From Bacteroidales bacterium (GTDB lineage: Bacteria > Bacteroidota > Bacteroidia > Bacteroidales > JAADJA01), in NCBI GenBank assembly GCA_029934735.1, contig JAOZLR010000137.1, positions 1 through 7,057 of the forward strand: a DNA stretch of 7,057 nt, given 5' to 3'. A model generated the notes under the pieces. The model was not told where the DNA came from. It saw only the letters and a list, made by a program, of their open reading frames with translations, and searched no databases. A program made the translations under genes and the position numbers. Positions 1 to 7,016 of the stretch are shown one piece after another (position 1 is the stretch's first letter; each line of letters begins with the position of its first letter).

Positions 1-419
1 TGTCCGATATTTCCACCCAAACCTACATTAAAACCGGCCTTTTTCATAATGTGCCACGTAAGGAGAGTTGTTGTGGTTTTGCCGTTGCTTCCCGTAATGC
101 AAATCAGTTTTGCGTTTGTATATCTTGCTGCAAATTCAATCTCGGAGATAATATTGATCCCCATTTTGTGCAGCTTTTTAATGATTTTTACATTGTCGTT
201 AATTCCCGGACTTTTAATAATCTCTCCGGCATTCAAAATCAGATTTTCCGTATGTCTCCCTTCTTCAAAAGGAATTTCAGATTTGTAAAGAACGTTCTTG
301 TATTTATCTTTGATCTTGCCTCTGTCGGAGACAAAAACATCAAATTCTTGTTTTGCTGCCAGTATTGCAGCTCCAACTCCGCTTTCGCCTGCTCCCAGTA
401 TGACTATTCGTTTTTTCAA
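1..419 (-). CDS. murD: UDP-N-acetylmuramoylalanine--D-glutamate ligase, 5' part (MurD)
   Basis: MurD is the cytoplasmic ATP-dependent ligase that adds D-glutamate to UDP-MurNAc-L-alanine. Only the first 139 codons are here, because the reading frame runs off the window at base 1. The family is usually about 450 residues, so roughly the N-terminal third is seen. The Rossmann-like N-terminal domain opens with KKRIVILGAGESGVGAA (residues 2-18). The ATP-binding P-loop of the Mur ligases, ITGSNGKTTTT, is at residues 108-118, followed by VGLGGNIG at 132-139, which is typical of MurD. I chose TTG at 419-417 as the start. It gives exactly the expected N terminus, the in-frame codon two upstream is a TGA stop, and GAGG lies 9 bases before it. 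The nearby ATG at 426-424 is in another frame and does not encode MurD. The gene follows mraY after 6 bases, as in other dcw clusters. The identity is certain; the start codon is an inference. Confidence 0.95.
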   Translation of the reverse strand, partial: MKKRIVILGAGESGVGAAILAAKQEFDVFVSDRGKIKDKYKNVLYKSEIPFEEGRHTENLILNAGEIIKSPGINDNVKIIKKLHKMGINIISEIEFAARYTNAKLICITGSNGKTTTTLLTWHIMKKAGFNVGLGGNIG

Positions 420-425
420 AATTCA

Positions 426-1679
426 TTACCTCAATTTTAGTGTTATAATTGTCAAAATAGCCAGCATAATTCCCACTATATAAAAACGTTGCACGATTTT
501 AGGCTCTGCATAACCGCTTAACTGATAATGATGATGTAGTGGTGACATTTTGAAAATTCTGCGACCAGCGCCATATTTTTTCTTAGTATATTTGAAAAAG
601 CTTACCTGCATTATTACTGAAATACTTTCCATAAGGAATATGCCGCAGAGTACCGGAATTAGTAGTTCTTTTCTTATCAGGATTGCAAACACTGCTATGA
701 TAGCTCCTATTGACAGACTTCCTGTATCTCCCATAAATACCTGGGCGGGGTAGGTGTTATACCAAAGGAACCCGATGGCTGCACCAACAAAAGCACTGAT
801 ATAAATTGTCAGTTCACCTGTGTCGGGGATGTACATTATATTAAGGTAGTCAGCAAAAACTATATTGCCAGATACCCAGGCTAATACCCCGAGAGTTGCA
901 CCAATGATTGCAGATGTTCCTGTAGCAAGCCCATCCATCCCATCAGTAAGGTTTGCGCCATTTGAAACTGCTGCAATAATGAAAATTACCAGAGGGATGA
1001 AAATCAGGAAAGCCCATTTTTCGTATCCGTCACCGAGAAATGAGAGTAGTTTGGAATATTCTGCTTCGTTATGTTTCATAAACGGAATAGTTGTCTTTGT
1101 AGATTTTACAGAGACTCTGGAGAATTTTTTCGAAGGATTGCTGGCTGTTATAACCTCTTCGTCAATTGTGGTTTCAATAAGCAGCTCAGAGCTAACTTTT
1201 TCTCTTATAACTATATTGTCACTGAAGTACATTGTCAATCCTACAACAAGGCCTAAAACAACCTGACCCAGGATTTTAAATTTTCCAGCGAGCCCTTGCT
1301 TATTCTTTTTAAATACTTTTATGTAATCGTCAATGAATCCTATCAGCCCCATCCAAACGGTGGTAAAAAGCATCAGAATTATATATATGTTGTCAAGTTT
1401 TGCAAAAAAGAGTGTTGGAATCAGAATAGCTGCAAGAATTATCAGTCCACCCATTGTTGGTGTACCCTGTTTTTCTATCTGACCTTCCAGTCCAAGATCA
1501 CGAATGGTTTCGCCAACCTGTTTTCGGTTCAGAAGGCTAATAAGCCTTTTGCCAAAGAGCAATGAAATTACCAAAGATGTAATAACAGCCATTGCCGCCC
1601 TGAAGGAGATGTACTGAAACACACCAGCTCCCGGGAAGTCATAAACATTATCAAGCCAACTGAATAAATAGTAAAACAT
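426..1679 (-). CDS. mraY: Phospho-N-acetylmuramoyl-pentapeptide-transferase (MraY)
   Basis: MraY is the polytopic inner-membrane enzyme that transfers phospho-MurNAc-pentapeptide from UDP to undecaprenyl phosphate, giving lipid I. The 417-residue protein has the family landmarks in order: a cytoplasmic loop with GTPTMGG (72-78), the Asp pair in FIDDY (115-119), NGANLTDGMDGLATG (240-254) with the catalytic-site Asp residues, NTYPAQVFMGDTGS (308-321) and the HHH motif in SPLHHHYQLSG (379-389). About ten hydrophobic segments are visible. It is longer than the roughly 360 residues of E. coli MraY. Most of the excess is a hydrophilic stretch at about 153-219, between the segment ending GLTMYF and the one starting KWAFLIF; by the known MraY topology this is periplasmic. 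The ATG lies 6 bases after the murE stop. A GGA within the last murE codons is only a weak ribosome-binding site, so translation may be coupled to murE. Confidence 0.98.
   Translation of the reverse strand: MFYYLFSWLDNVYDFPGAGVFQYISFRAAMAVITSLVISLLFGKRLISLLNRKQVGETIRDLGLEGQIEKQGTPTMGGLIILAAILIPTLFFAKLDNIYIILMLFTTVWMGLIGFIDDYIKVFKKNKQGLAGKFKILGQVVLGLVVGLTMYFSDNIVIREKVSSELLIETTIDEEVITASNPSKKFSRVSVKSTKTTIPFMKHNEAEYSKLLSFLGDGYEKWAFLIFIPLVIFIIAAVSNGANLTDGMDGLATGTSAIIGATLGVLAWVSGNIVFADYLNIMYIPDTGELTIYISAFVGAAIGFLWYNTYPAQVFMGDTGSLSIGAIIAVFAILIRKELLIPVLCGIFLMESISVIMQVSFFKYTKKKYGAGRRIFKMSPLHHHYQLSGYAEPKIVQRFYIVGIMLAILTIITLKLR
429..432 (-). promoter_or_regulatory. Shine-Dalgarno-like site for murD
   Basis: On the minus strand GAGG lies 9 bases before the TTG at 419-417, inside the last codons of mraY. 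It is the clearest ribosome-binding motif at any junction in the window and supports the TTG as the murD start. The other genes have only A-rich or weak sequences at this position. Confidence 0.55.
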
Positions 1680-1685
1680 ATATTT

Positions 1686-3158
1686 CTAATTTCCATTAAC
1701 ATTCATAAGTAAATATTCCCTTATCATCTCCTTGTCATCAAAATGGTGTCTTTCACCTTTTATCTCCTGATATTTTTCATGGCCTTTACCTGCCACAAGT
1801 ATTATGTCGCCAGGCTTTGCAAGAGCACAGGCTGTTTTAATTGCCTCTTTTCTGTTGGTTATTGAAATAACTTTCATATAGTTCTCACCTCCTACACCTT
1901 TTTGCATTTGCCTGATTATCTCTTCCGGGTCTTCCGAACGTGGATTGTCGGAAGTCAGGATCACCCTTGTGCTTTTTTTACTTGCTATTCTTGCCATAGC
2001 AGGTCGTTTGGCAGTATCTCTGTCGCCACCTGCACCAACTACAGTTATCAATTCTTCATTTCCTGTCCTTATGGAGTTTATCGTGTCAAGAACATTTTTA
2101 AGCGCATCGGGTGTGTGAGCATAATCAACAATTCCGAAAACATTGTTTTGCGAGCGGATAAAATCGAATCTTCCCTCAACGGCCTCTTCGGTGCTAAGGG
2201 CTGTAAGTATCTCTTGTTTGTCTTTTCCAAGGAGTATTGCTGAAGCATAGACTGCAAGCAGATTATAAACATTAAATTTCCCAACCATCTTTGTCCAGAA
2301 TTCTTCTCCATCTATGTTCAGTTGCATTCCCTCGAAACTACTTTCCACTATTTTTGCTCTGAAGTCAGACGGACGTTTCAAACTATAGGCCTTTTTTATT
2401 GCTTTTGTGTTCTGAAGCATTACCAGTCCGTTTTTGTCATCAATGTTGCTGAGGGCAAAGGCCAATACGGGCAGATCGTCAAAAAATTTCTTTTTGGCTT
2501 TTAGATATTCATCAAATGTTTTATGATAGTCGAGATGATCATGTGTGATATTTGTAAAAATCCCGCCTGAGAAATGCAATCCTGCAATTCTGTGCTGGTC
2601 AATGGCATGAGAACTTACTTCCATAAAGCAATGAGAGCATCCCTCATCCACCATCTGTTTTAAAAGCTTGTTCAGTTGGAGGGCATCCGGAGTCGTATGG
2701 GTAGCTTCGATTGTTTTCTCGCCAATCATCACCCTGATTGTAGAAAGCAGTCCAGGGACAAACCCCAATTTTCCGTAAAGATCGTAGAGCAATGTTACGA
2801 TTGTTGTTTTGCCATTTGTGCCCGTAACACCAACTAGTTTCAACTTTTCCGAAGGATTATCGAAAAAATTTGATGCCATTATACCAAAAGCACGACTACT
2901 GCTTTTTACTTTTATATATGTAGTATTTTTACTGTACTGAGATGGTAATTTTTCACAAACTATTGCAGCAGCACCTGCTTTGGTAACATCTGATATGTAA
3001 TTATGTCCGTCGGCTTTTGTGCCTTTAATAGCAGCAAATAGTGAACCCTTTCCGGCCTTACGTGAGTCGAATTCGATTGATGTTATCTCAATGTTTTCAG
3101 ACCCCGATATTTCGAGAACTTCAACGTTTTTTAGTATGTCGGATAGTTTTCTTTTCAT
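1686..3158 (-). CDS. murE: UDP-MurNAc-L-Ala-D-Glu:meso-diaminopimelate ligase (MurE)
   Basis: MurE is the cytoplasmic Mur ligase that adds the third residue of the peptidoglycan stem peptide at the cost of ATP. The 490-residue length is normal. The N-terminal UDP-substrate domain contains SIEFDSRKAGKGSLFAAIKG (27-46). The central ATPase domain has the P-loop GVTGTNGKTT (110-119), THTTPDAL (153-160), MEVSSHAIDQHR (179-190) and NITHDHLDYH (203-212). K222, in the AK following YL, corresponds by motif position to the carbamylated lysine of the family. The C-terminal domain has VDYAHTPDAL (344-353), GAGGDRD (375-381) and DNPRSEDP (404-411). The DNPR form is the known signature for selecting meso-diaminopimelate rather than lysine, so this cell probably makes DAP-type peptidoglycan. 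GKGHEKYQ (457-464) closes the family pattern. The ATG is 2 bases after the ftsI stop with no clear Shine-Dalgarno sequence, which suggests coupled translation. Confidence 0.98.
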   Translation of the reverse strand: MKRKLSDILKNVEVLEISGSENIEITSIEFDSRKAGKGSLFAAIKGTKADGHNYISDVTKAGAAAIVCEKLPSQYSKNTTYIKVKSSSRAFGIMASNFFDNPSEKLKLVGVTGTNGKTTIVTLLYDLYGKLGFVPGLLSTIRVMIGEKTIEATHTTPDALQLNKLLKQMVDEGCSHCFMEVSSHAIDQHRIAGLHFSGGIFTNITHDHLDYHKTFDEYLKAKKKFFDDLPVLAFALSNIDDKNGLVMLQNTKAIKKAYSLKRPSDFRAKIVESSFEGMQLNIDGEEFWTKMVGKFNVYNLLAVYASAILLGKDKQEILTALSTEEAVEGRFDFIRSQNNVFGIVDYAHTPDALKNVLDTINSIRTGNEELITVVGAGGDRDTAKRPAMARIASKKSTRVILTSDNPRSEDPEEIIRQMQKGVGGENYMKVISITNRKEAIKTACALAKPGDIILVAGKGHEKYQEIKGERHHFDDKEMIREYLLMNVNGN

Positions 3159-3160
3159 TA

Positions 3161-5266
3161 TTATACCGAAAGTTTTAAAATTATCTCTCGTCCTTTTGTT
3201 ACTCTTGTGCCCGGAAGAACTGATTGTGACCTGACAAATCCACGACCTTCTATTTTTACTTTTAATCCGAGGTTTTCCAGCACGTAAATAGCATCTTTTA
3301 TGCCCATTCCCTTGACATTAGGGATTACATTTTCCTTTATTATTCTTGTTTTTAGTCTTACAGCACTATCAGCCTTTACAGAAACAGCCCACTCCGAATT
3401 GGAGCTTGCAGAGTCAATAGGAATGTTAAGTTCATTATATATTTCTTCTAACTCATCTTTGTAGCCTGTTGAGTAAACAGGGTAATTGATGTTGTCAGCA
3501 AGATATTCCTGATCGACCTGAATGTCGAGGTTGGTTGCATACACTTTGTTTGCGATGTCTCTGAAAACCGGTACGGCAACAGAACTTGCATAATACCTTC
3601 CTGTTGAGGGGTTGCTTATAACCACAATACAGGAAAATTTAGGATTGTCGGCGGGAAAGTAACCAACGAAAGATGCATTATAGTTTGTTTTGTTGTATCC
3701 GCCACCAGGCTGGGCTATCTGGGCCGTTCCAGTCTTACCTGCTATCTTGAACGGTGATTTTTTCAAACTTTGAGCAGTCCCGTTTTGCACAACTCCTTCC
3801 AGCATCTCCTTTGCCATTTCTATTGTAGCAGATGAGCAAATTGAGTTGTCAATGATAGTTGGGCTAAATTTTTCAATTGTTTTTCCGCCTTGTTTTATCT
3901 CTTTGACAAACATTGGCTTAACCATTGTTCCGTTGTTTGCAATTGTGTTATAAAAAGTCATAATTTGCAGAGGAGTCACCTGAAGCTCATATCCGTACGA
4001 CATAAACGGAAGTGAAACTGCAGACCAGCTTTTGTCCTTTGTCTCTTTGATGTAGGGGGTTGCCTCACCCGGAATTTCAATACCAAGAGGTTCATTAAGA
4101 TGGAAACTATAGATACGATCAATATATTTCTGCGGCTGTTTTGAATATGCTTTATAGATTAGTTTTGAGATACCGACGTTTGAAGATAGTTCAAGTGTTT
4201 CCCTGACAGACTTCTTGCTTTTGCCATTGAAATGAGTATCCTTTATTGTTAAACCATGAAAAACGACCCAGCCTTTCCCGATATCAATTGTGTCATCAAG
4301 GTCGTAATATCCATCCTCGATAGCTGCAACCAGAGATGGAAGTTTGAATGTGGATCCGGGCTCTACGGCATATCCCACAGCATAATTGTACGATTCGGAA
4401 TAAGTTCCGTTAGTATTGCGTTTTAGATTAGCAATAGCCTTTATTTCACCTGTTTGCACCTCCATTAGCACCGCACAACCCCAGGCAGCTTTATTTGCGA
4501 TAAGATGTTCAAGAAGCGATGACTCCGCTACATCCTGGATGTCAACATCAATTGTTGTAATAATATCTTTTCCGTCCTGCGGTTCAATTTCGTTCTCATC
4601 ATACACCGGCTTCCAGTCGCCACTGTTGATTCTTTTGCGAAGTTGTCTTCCTTCTTTTCCTTTCAGGTATTGTGCATAAGCACCTTCAAGGCCTACATAC
4701 AGGTTCTCTTTTTCATTTTCGTAACCGATAGTCCTGGCAGCAAGATGATTAAATGGTTTTGCCCTTTTAACCTTTGGTGTGATTATTAGTCCGCCACGAT
4801 ATTTACCCCTTTCAAATATCGGAAATGTTCTGATTTCTTTCAGTTGTTCGTATGTTACGTTTCTTTTTATCAGAAAGTAGCGGTTTCCTCTTCTGCGTGC
4901 CTGAATGAGATTTTTTTTGTACTGATATCTGGTTTTATCACCAAAGAGATTAGCGAGGTCTTTAGCGAGTGCACCAACGTTATTATTGAAATCGGTATTT
5001 GTTATAAGGGGAGAGGCCACATCCATTCTTATGTCAAATATCGGGACTGAGGTGGCCAACAGGCTGCCGTCTTCCGCACAAATATTCCCACGAATTGCCT
5101 CGACCCTGAAATACTTCATTGATTGCTTTTGAGCTTCGGCCAGCAACTCGTCACCTTCAATAAACTGAATCTGGAGCACCTTGATTATTATCGCCAGGCC
5201 GAAAATCAGCATCCCGAAATAGACCAGGTAAACGCGCCATAATATGTCAGTCTTTACACTTTTCAA
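3161..5266 (-). CDS. ftsI: Septal peptidoglycan transpeptidase, class B PBP with PASTA domain (FtsI/PBP3)
   Basis: FtsI is the monofunctional D,D-transpeptidase that cross-links septal peptidoglycan, normally working with FtsW. The 701 residues hold a short cytoplasmic tail, one membrane anchor (about 10-32), a dimerisation or pedestal domain beginning near RGNICAEDGSLLATS (59-73), and the penicillin-binding domain. All three catalytic motifs are intact: S305-T-F-K308 in EPGSTFK, S361-S-N363 in LSSNVG, and K511-T-G513 in AGKTGTAQ. After a Tyr/Glu-rich linker (about 580-640), residues 645-701 (VIPNVKGMG ... GREIILKLSV) form one PASTA domain, which E. coli PBP3 lacks. The start is taken as TTG at 5266-5264: an in-frame TAA lies at 5284-5282, no ATG lies between, and the first internal Met (M20) falls inside the membrane anchor. 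It begins 5 bases after ftsL. A SpoVD-like name is possible, but the position between ftsL and murE supports FtsI. Confidence 0.96.
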   Translation of the reverse strand: MKSVKTDILWRVYLVYFGMLIFGLAIIIKVLQIQFIEGDELLAEAQKQSMKYFRVEAIRGNICAEDGSLLATSVPIFDIRMDVASPLITNTDFNNNVGALAKDLANLFGDKTRYQYKKNLIQARRRGNRYFLIKRNVTYEQLKEIRTFPIFERGKYRGGLIITPKVKRAKPFNHLAARTIGYENEKENLYVGLEGAYAQYLKGKEGRQLRKRINSGDWKPVYDENEIEPQDGKDIITTIDVDIQDVAESSLLEHLIANKAAWGCAVLMEVQTGEIKAIANLKRNTNGTYSESYNYAVGYAVEPGSTFKLPSLVAAIEDGYYDLDDTIDIGKGWVVFHGLTIKDTHFNGKSKKSVRETLELSSNVGISKLIYKAYSKQPQKYIDRIYSFHLNEPLGIEIPGEATPYIKETKDKSWSAVSLPFMSYGYELQVTPLQIMTFYNTIANNGTMVKPMFVKEIKQGGKTIEKFSPTIIDNSICSSATIEMAKEMLEGVVQNGTAQSLKKSPFKIAGKTGTAQIAQPGGGYNKTNYNASFVGYFPADNPKFSCIVVISNPSTGRYYASSVAVPVFRDIANKVYATNLDIQVDQEYLADNINYPVYSTGYKDELEEIYNELNIPIDSASSNSEWAVSVKADSAVRLKTRIIKENVIPNVKGMGIKDAIYVLENLGLKVKIEGRGFVRSQSVLPGTRVTKGREIILKLSV

Positions 5267-5271
5267 TTTCT

Positions 5272-5625
5272 TTAGTCGTTTTTAATGAAGATTTTTGTTG
5301 GCGGAACCAACGATTCATTTATTCCTTTCTTCGCAAGCATTTTCGCAATTTGTGATTGCCGCTGCAACTGCATCAGCTGAGATTTAGTTGATATATATTC
5401 GTATCTGAGCTCCTTCAACTCACGTTGCATTTTGTCAGTACGCCTTATGTTTTTCTCCGAATAGTATGAGTTGGCTATGTAAAAAAGGCCGAGAGTTGCA
5501 AGAAAAAGCAGAAAGGGCAGTTGCCTGACTGTTTTTTGGTTAAGCAGGAAAGCTCCTCCCAAAAAACTTCTGACAGAGTTAGCTGCCCCATTGGCATTAA
5601 TAGCTTTCTTTTTTTTCTTGCTCAT
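5272..5625 (-). CDS. ftsL: FtsL-like cell division protein
   Basis: This 117-residue protein has the FtsL layout. A very basic cytoplasmic N terminus (MSKKKKKA) is followed by more polar sequence up to about residue 33, then one membrane span at about 34-53 (RQLPFLLFLATLGLFYIANS), and a charged heptad-like region at about 57-98 that should form a periplasmic coiled coil. FtsL acts in the divisome with an FtsB/DivIC-type partner and FtsQ to activate FtsW and FtsI. FtsL proteins are poorly conserved in sequence, so the call rests on topology, size and position between rsmH and ftsI, where ftsL lies in nearly all dcw clusters. The start ATG overlaps the rsmH stop by 4 bases (ATGA), so translation is probably coupled. 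The Lys run is coded by an A8 tract (5609-5616). The product is inferred, but the gene itself is secure. Confidence 0.85.
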   Translation of the reverse strand: MSKKKKKAINANGAANSVRSFLGGAFLLNQKTVRQLPFLLFLATLGLFYIANSYYSEKNIRRTDKMQRELKELRYEYISTKSQLMQLQRQSQIAKMLAKKGINESLVPPTKIFIKND

Positions 5626-6515
5626 ATCTTTTCTGCAATTCTTAGTTTTGCACTTCTTGCTCTGCTGTTTCTTAATATTTCTTTTTCTGTTGGGACAATA
5701 GGCTTTCTGCTTATTAATTTGAAATCGACCAGTGGATTTCCGTAGAAATCCTTTTCTATTTTTCCTTCAAAGTTTCCCGATTTCATAAAGTTTTTTACAA
5801 GCCTGTCCTCAAGTGAATGGTACGAAATGACTACCAGCCTGCCATCCTTTCCAAGCACGTCAACAGTTTGCTTTAACATCTCTTTCAATGAACCAAGTTC
5901 GTCATTCACCTCTATTCTTAGTGCCTGAAATACTCTGGCATAAAATTTATTTTCCTGCCCTGGCTTTGCTGCCTTCACCAATATCTCCTTAAGTTGATTT
6001 GTTGTTTTTATCTCCTTATCTTTCCTTGCTTTTTCTATCATTTGTGAAATTCTCCAGGCGTTTTTTAATTCACCATAGTTTTGAAAGATTTCTTTAAGTT
6101 GATTTACTGAATAACTATTTACGATATCTTTTGCAGTGAAGCCCTTATCTCTGTTCATCCTGAGGTCGAGCTCCGCATCAAATCTGATTGAGAATCCTCT
6201 TTCTGCTTTATCAAACTGGTGTGATGAAACTCCGAGATCAGCCAGGATGCCGTCAACAGGAACTGCTTTATACAACTTCAGGAAATTTCGCATAAACCTG
6301 AAGTTCTGGTTTATCAGTATCAGCCTGCTATCGTCCGGCTTGTTTGCCAATGCATCTTTATCCTGATCAAATGCTATCAAAGAACCATTTCCAATTTTTT
6401 TCAGAATCTCCCTGCTGTGTCCGCCTCCTCCGTAGGTTGTGTCGATATAGATGCCGCCTTCTTTAATGTTCAGACCCTCAATGCTTTCACTTAACAGAAC
6501 AGGATCGTGGTACAT
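5622..6515 (-). CDS. rsmH: 16S rRNA (cytosine(1402)-N4)-methyltransferase RsmH (MraW)
   Basis: RsmH uses S-adenosylmethionine to methylate N4 of C1402 in 16S rRNA, in the ribosomal P site. It is a cytoplasmic translation-fidelity enzyme whose gene sits next to mraZ in most bacteria. The 297 residues are close to the usual 300-315. Visible motifs are the N-terminal YHDPVLL (2-8), the SAM-binding loop DTTYGGGGHS (25-34), the acidic FDQDKDA (49-55), DGILADLGVSSHQFD (88-102), GFSIRFDAELDLRMN (107-121), RVFQALRIEVNDEL (194-207) and VVISYHSLEDRLVK (228-241). The C terminus NSRARSAKLRIAE (283-295) also fits the family. The ATG comes 2 bases after the mraZ stop without a nearby Shine-Dalgarno sequence, and it puts the YHDPVLL motif at residue 2 as expected. 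The 3' end overlaps ftsL by 4 bases. Confidence 0.98.
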   Translation of the reverse strand: MYHDPVLLSESIEGLNIKEGGIYIDTTYGGGGHSREILKKIGNGSLIAFDQDKDALANKPDDSRLILINQNFRFMRNFLKLYKAVPVDGILADLGVSSHQFDKAERGFSIRFDAELDLRMNRDKGFTAKDIVNSYSVNQLKEIFQNYGELKNAWRISQMIEKARKDKEIKTTNQLKEILVKAAKPGQENKFYARVFQALRIEVNDELGSLKEMLKQTVDVLGKDGRLVVISYHSLEDRLVKNFMKSGNFEGKIEKDFYGNPLVDFKLISRKPIVPTEKEILRNSRARSAKLRIAEKI

Positions 6516-6517
6516 GG

Positions 6518-6979
6518 CTATTCGGTTTTATCATTGTTTCCCATTACCTCTTCAGCCAAAGAACCGAAGTCGGTGTCTTCATCTGTCACAACTTTTTCAT
6601 AACTTGCTTTATCCCAAATTTCAATTTTGTTGATCTGCGATGTCATCACCAGCTCTTTAGTGATTCCTGCAAAAGCAATCAAATCTTTTGGGATAAGAAG
6701 TCTGTTGTTGCTGTCGGGAACAATAGGTTTTACGCCCGCCATAAACTTGCGTATGAAGTCTATATTTTTTTTAACAAACCGGTTTAAATTGTTGATTCCT
6801 TCCATCTCTTTATCCCATTCTGCTTTCGGATAAAGCTCAAGACAACGATAGAACACGCTCTTTTTTATCACAAAACCATCGTTTAGGACAGGTGTCAATT
6901 CCTTCTTCAAACCGGCTGGAAGCATTACTCTCCCTTTAGAATCGGCTTTACATTCGTATGTGTATGTCAGTGCTGTCAT
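6518..6979 (-). CDS. mraZ: Transcriptional regulator MraZ
   Basis: MraZ is a DNA-binding protein of the SpoVT/AbrB fold that forms ring-shaped oligomers; in E. coli it represses its own dcw operon by binding TGGGN repeats upstream. The 153-residue length is normal. Two tandem AbrB-like repeats are visible. The first has ADSKGRVMLPAGLKKEL (12-28), matching the family DxKGRvxLP signature. The second has PDSNNRLLIPKDL (88-100), where the usual Gly before Arg is Asn (N92). The last 20 or so residues are acidic and polar and probably flexible. The gene is first in the cluster, as usual. Its ATG gives the short N terminus expected before the first repeat. No Shine-Dalgarno motif is visible upstream, which is common in Bacteroidota. 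Two TGGGA repeats lie 38-52 bases upstream of the start, which suggests autoregulation. Confidence 0.97.
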   Translation of the reverse strand: MTALTYTYECKADSKGRVMLPAGLKKELTPVLNDGFVIKKSVFYRCLELYPKAEWDKEMEGINNLNRFVKKNIDFIRKFMAGVKPIVPDSNNRLLIPKDLIAFAGITKELVMTSQINKIEIWDKASYEKVVTDEDTDFGSLAEEVMGNNDKTE

Positions 6980-6998
6980 TTCTGTTTAAATCAAGGCG

Positions 6999-7006
6999 TA
7001 AATATA
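6999..7006 (-). promoter_or_regulatory. Possible -7 element of the mraZ promoter (weak)
   Basis: The minus strand reads TATATTTA here, one base from the Bacteroidota -7 consensus TAnnTTTG, about 20 bases before the mraZ start and just downstream of the TGGGA repeats. No TTTG-like -33 element is found at the expected 19-20 bases upstream; the TGGGA repeats occupy that place. The region is AT-rich, so a chance match is quite possible. If real, MraZ bound to the repeats would cover the promoter. Confidence 0.25.
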
Positions 7007-7016
7007 TAATAAAATA

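Noticed and set aside
51..440. A plus-strand open frame of 129 codons opposite murD
   Set aside because: It lies antisense to clearly coding murD sequence, has a Cys/Phe/Ser-rich composition typical of a shadow frame, and shows no recognisable motif.
865..1266. A plus-strand open frame of 133 codons opposite mraY
   Set aside because: It is fully antisense to conserved mraY codons, including the DGMDG region, and has no domain or ribosome-binding support.
3711..3725. A TGGGC-TATC-TGGGC pair resembling MraZ boxes
   Set aside because: It is inside the ftsI coding region, on the opposite strand, with a 9-base rather than 10-base period, and it encodes the conserved residues after the KTG motif.
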